From positions 62,001 through 126,000 of the forward strand of contig NZ_JHWL01000004.1 of the NCBI RefSeq assembly GCF_000622085.1: a DNA stretch of 64,000 bases. Reading direction: 5' to 3'. A program made the position numbers and the translations under genes. The stretch is from Butyrivibrio proteoclasticus P6B7 (lineage in GTDB: Bacteria > Bacillota > Clostridia > Lachnospirales > Lachnospiraceae). Below are positions 61,333-64,000 of the stretch, piece by piece. Within the stretch, counting starts at the first letter, position 1. Every line of letters begins with the position of its first letter. A model generated the notes under the pieces. It saw nothing but the letters and a program-made list of their open reading frames with translations. It was not told the DNA's origin and made no database searches.

Positions 61333-62127
61333 TCAGCTCAGGGCGTAGATTCTGGGTGCGACCTTGAGCTTCATGTAGATGTCGGCGTATTGGGATGGAG
61401 AAAGATCTTCCACGTAGTTTTGCTGGAAGTTTTTCTTTATCCCATTTTTTTTGAGGATATCTGCTGCCTTATTGTAGGCAATGGCGGCCTCAGCTTCTGA
61501 ATTGTATTTCCCAACCACATAGTTACTTCGAACGTGGATCACCACCTTGTATTTAAGAAAACCCTTCTCTGCATACTGCATAACACCGCGGTAGCGGTTA
61601 AGGATGATGATATTCTCATAGCGAAAGTCCAGAGGATCATCATTGGCAAAGCGATAGTCCCTGCCTTCAACGGCATAGCTCTTTATACCATAACGCGCAA
61701 GGACGGAGAGCTGGGAACCATAGTCCGCCACAAACAAGTGAGAACCACGCTTCATGATCTTATGAGAAGAGTAGTAAAAGAGATCATCTATATCGAACTT
61801 AAGTGAAAGGTCAGGGGATAAGTAGTAGCGGAAATATTTCTTTTCAAGATAGATAGGAGTTGCGATGTACATACCCTTATCTCTGTAGTTAATGAGACTT
61901 ACGCATTTTTCAAAGGGGAGAGTCATTTTACTTGAATAAGATGAGATGTCAAAGGATGGGTCTCCAAGAACCTTTTGAGCTTCGCGGTAGGTCTTGGCGG
62001 CCTTGTCTTCACGGTCAAAGCTTCCTAAAGAAATGTGCTTGCCTCCGAAGGTGATGGAAGCTCTGTAGGATGGCGTCCCGTCTTTAAGAGTTGTAGCATA
62101 TACACCGGTACTTCGCTGATTTTTCAA
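61333..62127 (-). CDS. AP2-domain protein derived from an HNH-AP2 nuclease, HNH part degenerate
   Basis: A 264-residue protein with an AP2-like DNA-binding domain at residues 8-53 (GVYATTLKDGTPSYRASITF, HISLGSFDREDKAAKTY), an HNH-like middle (about 125-176) and a second AP2-like domain (181-226, ending EAEAAIAYNKAADIL). Typical HNH-AP2 homing endonucleases carry DHINGDPLDNRRENLR; here the matching stretch is VEGRDYRFANDDPLDFRYEN, so the HNH histidines are lost. It is more likely a DNA-binding protein than a nuclease. No ribosome site of normal strength is seen before the ATG. Confidence 0.78.
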   Translation of the reverse strand: MKNQRSTGVYATTLKDGTPSYRASITFGGKHISLGSFDREDKAAKTYREAQKVLGDPSFDISSYSSKMTLPFEKCVSLINYRDKGMYIATPIYLEKKYFRYYLSPDLSLKFDIDDLFYYSSHKIMKRGSHLFVADYGSQLSVLARYGIKSYAVEGRDYRFANDDPLDFRYENIIILNRYRGVMQYAEKGFLKYKVVIHVRSNYVVGKYNSEAEAAIAYNKAADILKKNGIKKNFQQNYVEDLSPSQYADIYMKLKVAPRIYALS

Positions 62128-62297
62128 AGTATCCCCCTTATGTTTACCAAAAACACGTTGTTACTTTAATAATTCAAAGCGCTAAAATTTATGGTAGATA
62201 TTTGAGGTATTTGTGTGTTATACTCATATTTCAAAGGGTAGGTTTTCTACCAGAATTTCCATATAAATATTGTATCAATAAATGAGGAGTAAAAGCA

Positions 62298-63794
62298 ATG
62301 GCAAAGGAAGTTTTGTACAGTAGTACCAGGGGAGCTTTGGACAAAGTTAAGGCATCTGAAGCTATTTTGAAAGGTCTTGCAAAGGACGGTGGACTCTTTG
62401 TTCCAGATCACATCCCTTCTTTAGAAAAATCACTTAGAGAGATTTCAGAACTTAGTTATCAGGAGACAGCTTACGAAGTAATGAAGCTTCTTTTAACTGA
62501 TTTCACAGAGGAAGAACTTAGGTACTGTATAGAGCACGCCTACGATTCCAAGTTTGATACTAAAGAGATCGCACCACTTGCTGAGTGCGGAGGCGCTTAT
62601 TACCTGGAATTGTACCACGGCGCAACTATTGCTTTTAAGGATATGGCACTTTCAATCCTTCCATATCTTATGACCACTGCGGCGAAGAAGAACAATGTAA
62701 AAAATGAGATCGTCATTCTTACAGCCACAAGTGGAGATACTGGAAAGGCAGCCCTTGCTGGATTTGCTGATGTTAAGGGCACTAAGATCATCGTCTTTTA
62801 TCCTAAGAACGGCGTAAGCCCAATTCAGGAGAGACAGATGGTTACTCAGACAGGAGATAACACCTGCGTTATCGGAATCGAAGGTAACTTTGATGATGCT
62901 CAGACAGGAGTTAAGAAGATCTTCACTGACGAGAGAATCTGCAAAGAGCTTGATGCTAACGGATTCCAGTTCTCATCAGCCAACTCCATCAATATCGGAA
63001 GACTTGTTCCTCAGATTGTTTACTATGTTTATTCTTATGCCAAACTCCTTAAGGAAGGCAGAATCTCAGATGGGGACGCTATCAATGTAGTAGTTCCTAC
63101 AGGTAATTTTGGTAATATCCTTGCTGCTTACTACGCTAAGCAGATGGGAGTTAACATTGCAAAGCTTATTTGCGCATCTAACTCCAACAAGGTACTCTTT
63201 GATTTCTTCAAGAGCGGTACTTACGACAGAAACAGAGAATTTGTCCTTACTTCATCACCTTCTATGGATATTCTCATCTCATCTAACCTTGAGAGACTTA
63301 TCTATCACATCGCAGGTGACGACGCAGGTACAGACGCTTCTCTTATGAAAGAGCTTAATGAAAGCGGTAAGTACGACATCACAGATGCTATGAAGGAGAA
63401 GCTCTCAGACTTCTACGGCGGCTACGCTACAGAGGAAGAGACCTTCGCAGCCATCAAGGACGCTTTTGAAAATTACGGATATCTCATGGATACCCACACA
63501 GCAGTTGCTTCTTCAGTTTACAAGAAATACGTTAAGGAGACTGGAGATAACACAGTGACAGTTATTGCTTCAACAGCAAGCCCATACAAGTTCACAAGAA
63601 GCGTCATGACAGCTCTTTCTCACAATGACGATTCCAAGGACGACTTCGAACTTGCTGAAAAGCTTTGTGAATTATCTAAGGTAGATATTCCAGAGGCAGT
63701 AACATCTATCAGAACTGCCAAGGTGCTTCATGATAAGGTAGTTGCTAAGACCGACATGGAGAAGGCAGTTAAGGAATTTCTTAAGATCCAGTAA
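62298..63794 (+). CDS. thrC: Threonine synthase
   Basis: A 498-residue PLP enzyme converting O-phosphohomoserine to threonine. The opening YSSTRGALDKVKASEAILKG, the PLP Lys114 in ATIAFKDMALS, and TSGDTGKAALAGF are typical of the longer threonine synthase class. GAGGAG precedes the ATG. The leader has a small GGTAG/CTACC hairpin (62237-62251) but no T-box is visible. A citrate synthase gene follows after 43 bases. Confidence 0.96.
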   Translation: MAKEVLYSSTRGALDKVKASEAILKGLAKDGGLFVPDHIPSLEKSLREISELSYQETAYEVMKLLLTDFTEEELRYCIEHAYDSKFDTKEIAPLAECGGAYYLELYHGATIAFKDMALSILPYLMTTAAKKNNVKNEIVILTATSGDTGKAALAGFADVKGTKIIVFYPKNGVSPIQERQMVTQTGDNTCVIGIEGNFDDAQTGVKKIFTDERICKELDANGFQFSSANSINIGRLVPQIVYYVYSYAKLLKEGRISDGDAINVVVPTGNFGNILAAYYAKQMGVNIAKLICASNSNKVLFDFFKSGTYDRNREFVLTSSPSMDILISSNLERLIYHIAGDDAGTDASLMKELNESGKYDITDAMKEKLSDFYGGYATEEETFAAIKDAFENYGYLMDTHTAVASSVYKKYVKETGDNTVTVIASTASPYKFTRSVMTALSHNDDSKDDFELAEKLCELSKVDIPEAVTSIRTAKVLHDKVVAKTDMEKAVKEFLKIQ

Positions 63795-63837
63795 TAATTC
63801 AGAGCAGCTGTAGCAAATACAATAACAGGAGGTGCGA

Positions 63838-64000
63838 ATGGATACTGGAAAGAATATTTACTCAGAAAACACACCTGAAATCGTTGAGCTTTCTAAACTG
63901 GCCGAAGCAGGAGATATGATCGATAACGAGCTCTTTTACAAATATGATGTAAAAAGAGGCCTTCGTGATCTTAATGGTAAGGGCGTACTTACAGGCCTTA
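63838..64000 (+). CDS. gltA: Citrate synthase, N-terminal fragment (continues beyond window)
   Basis: The frame opens at ATG 63838 after AGGAGG and stays open to the window end, giving 54 residues. The segment ELFYKYDVKRGLRDLNGKG is the N-terminal mark of the citrate synthases found in Clostridia. It would condense acetyl-CoA and oxaloacetate, feeding glutamate and so arginine synthesis. Only the start can be judged here. Confidence 0.8.
   Translation, partial: MDTGKNIYSENTPEIVELSKLAEAGDMIDNELFYKYDVKRGLRDLNGKGVLTGL

Noticed and set aside
61333..62127. Prophage or intron carrying an HNH nuclease
   Set aside because: No integrase, phage structural gene, split host gene or att-like repeat lies around the AP2-domain gene.

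Overview
The window looks like a chromosomal segment of a low-GC Gram-positive bacterium of the Lachnospiraceae, most likely Butyrivibrio or Pseudobutyrivibrio. The reasons are the AT-leaning codon use, consensus vegetative promoters and strong GGAGG ribosome sites, the clostridial gene order ispF-cysS-mrnC-rlmB-sigH and rpmE-DUF1385-prmC-prfA, family-typical small genes (DUF5721, DUF1653, GerMN lipoprotein), and many separate signalling genes. The genus is inferred from gene content and was not tested by a search.

Layout. 1-9.1 kb: signalling and carbohydrate genes: a large membrane propeller-GGDEF protein cut by the left edge, an elongator tRNA-Met on the minus strand, a secreted GH46 (chitosanase-like) protein, an intracellular GH13 enzyme, an EAL phosphodiesterase with two small partners. 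9.1-19.2 kb: housekeeping: carD, an AlaX-type editing protein, azlCD, ispF, cysS, mrnC, rlmB, sigH, rpmE, DUF1385, prmC, prfA. 19.2-24.5 kb: an HPt protein, DUF5721, a LacI regulator, DegV, a LytTR regulator, DUF1294 and argG. 24.5-29.7 kb: argC-GNAT-argJ-argB-argD, divergent from argG across a region with repeated TGCATA words. 29.7-38.5 kb: an orphan solute-binding protein, comEA, a two-component pair, a GerMN lipoprotein, comEC and holA, closely packed. 38.5-44.9 kb: DUF1653, a GT2 glycosyltransferase, a PAP2 protein, a histidine-kinase-like protein without its phospho-histidine, a lipid kinase and glyA. 44.9-45.9 kb: a gene-free kilobase with a 218-bp nested palindrome and a promoter-driven structured RNA candidate. 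45.9-50.5 kb: a GH3-like protein lacking its catalytic residues, YitT and an unknown membrane protein. 49.5-54.4 kb: an AraC regulator divergent from the rhamnose operon rhaA-rhaD-rhaB. 54.4-60.7 kb: a Lys/Asp-repeat membrane protein, a MATE transporter, an ABC-F ATPase and two tandem copies of an unknown membrane protein. 60.7-61.3 kb: a 75-bp-period degenerate repeat array and a second long palindrome with the same ends as the one after glyA. 61.3-64 kb: an AP2-domain protein derived from an HNH-AP2 nuclease, thrC, and the start of a citrate synthase gene.

How the genes work together. The arginine genes cover N-acetylglutamate through acetylornithine (argJBCD) plus argininosuccinate synthesis (argG). 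The rhamnose genes give isomerase, kinase and aldolase under a local AraC regulator. The GGDEF and EAL proteins make and break cyclic di-GMP. comEA and comEC would bind and import DNA, with a two-component system between them.

The least explained items are the RNA candidate near 45.5 kb, the 75-bp array near 60.8 kb, the two large palindromes sharing GCCCCAGG ends, and four proteins of known families whose key residues are missing (GH46, GH3, histidine kinase, HNH-AP2).
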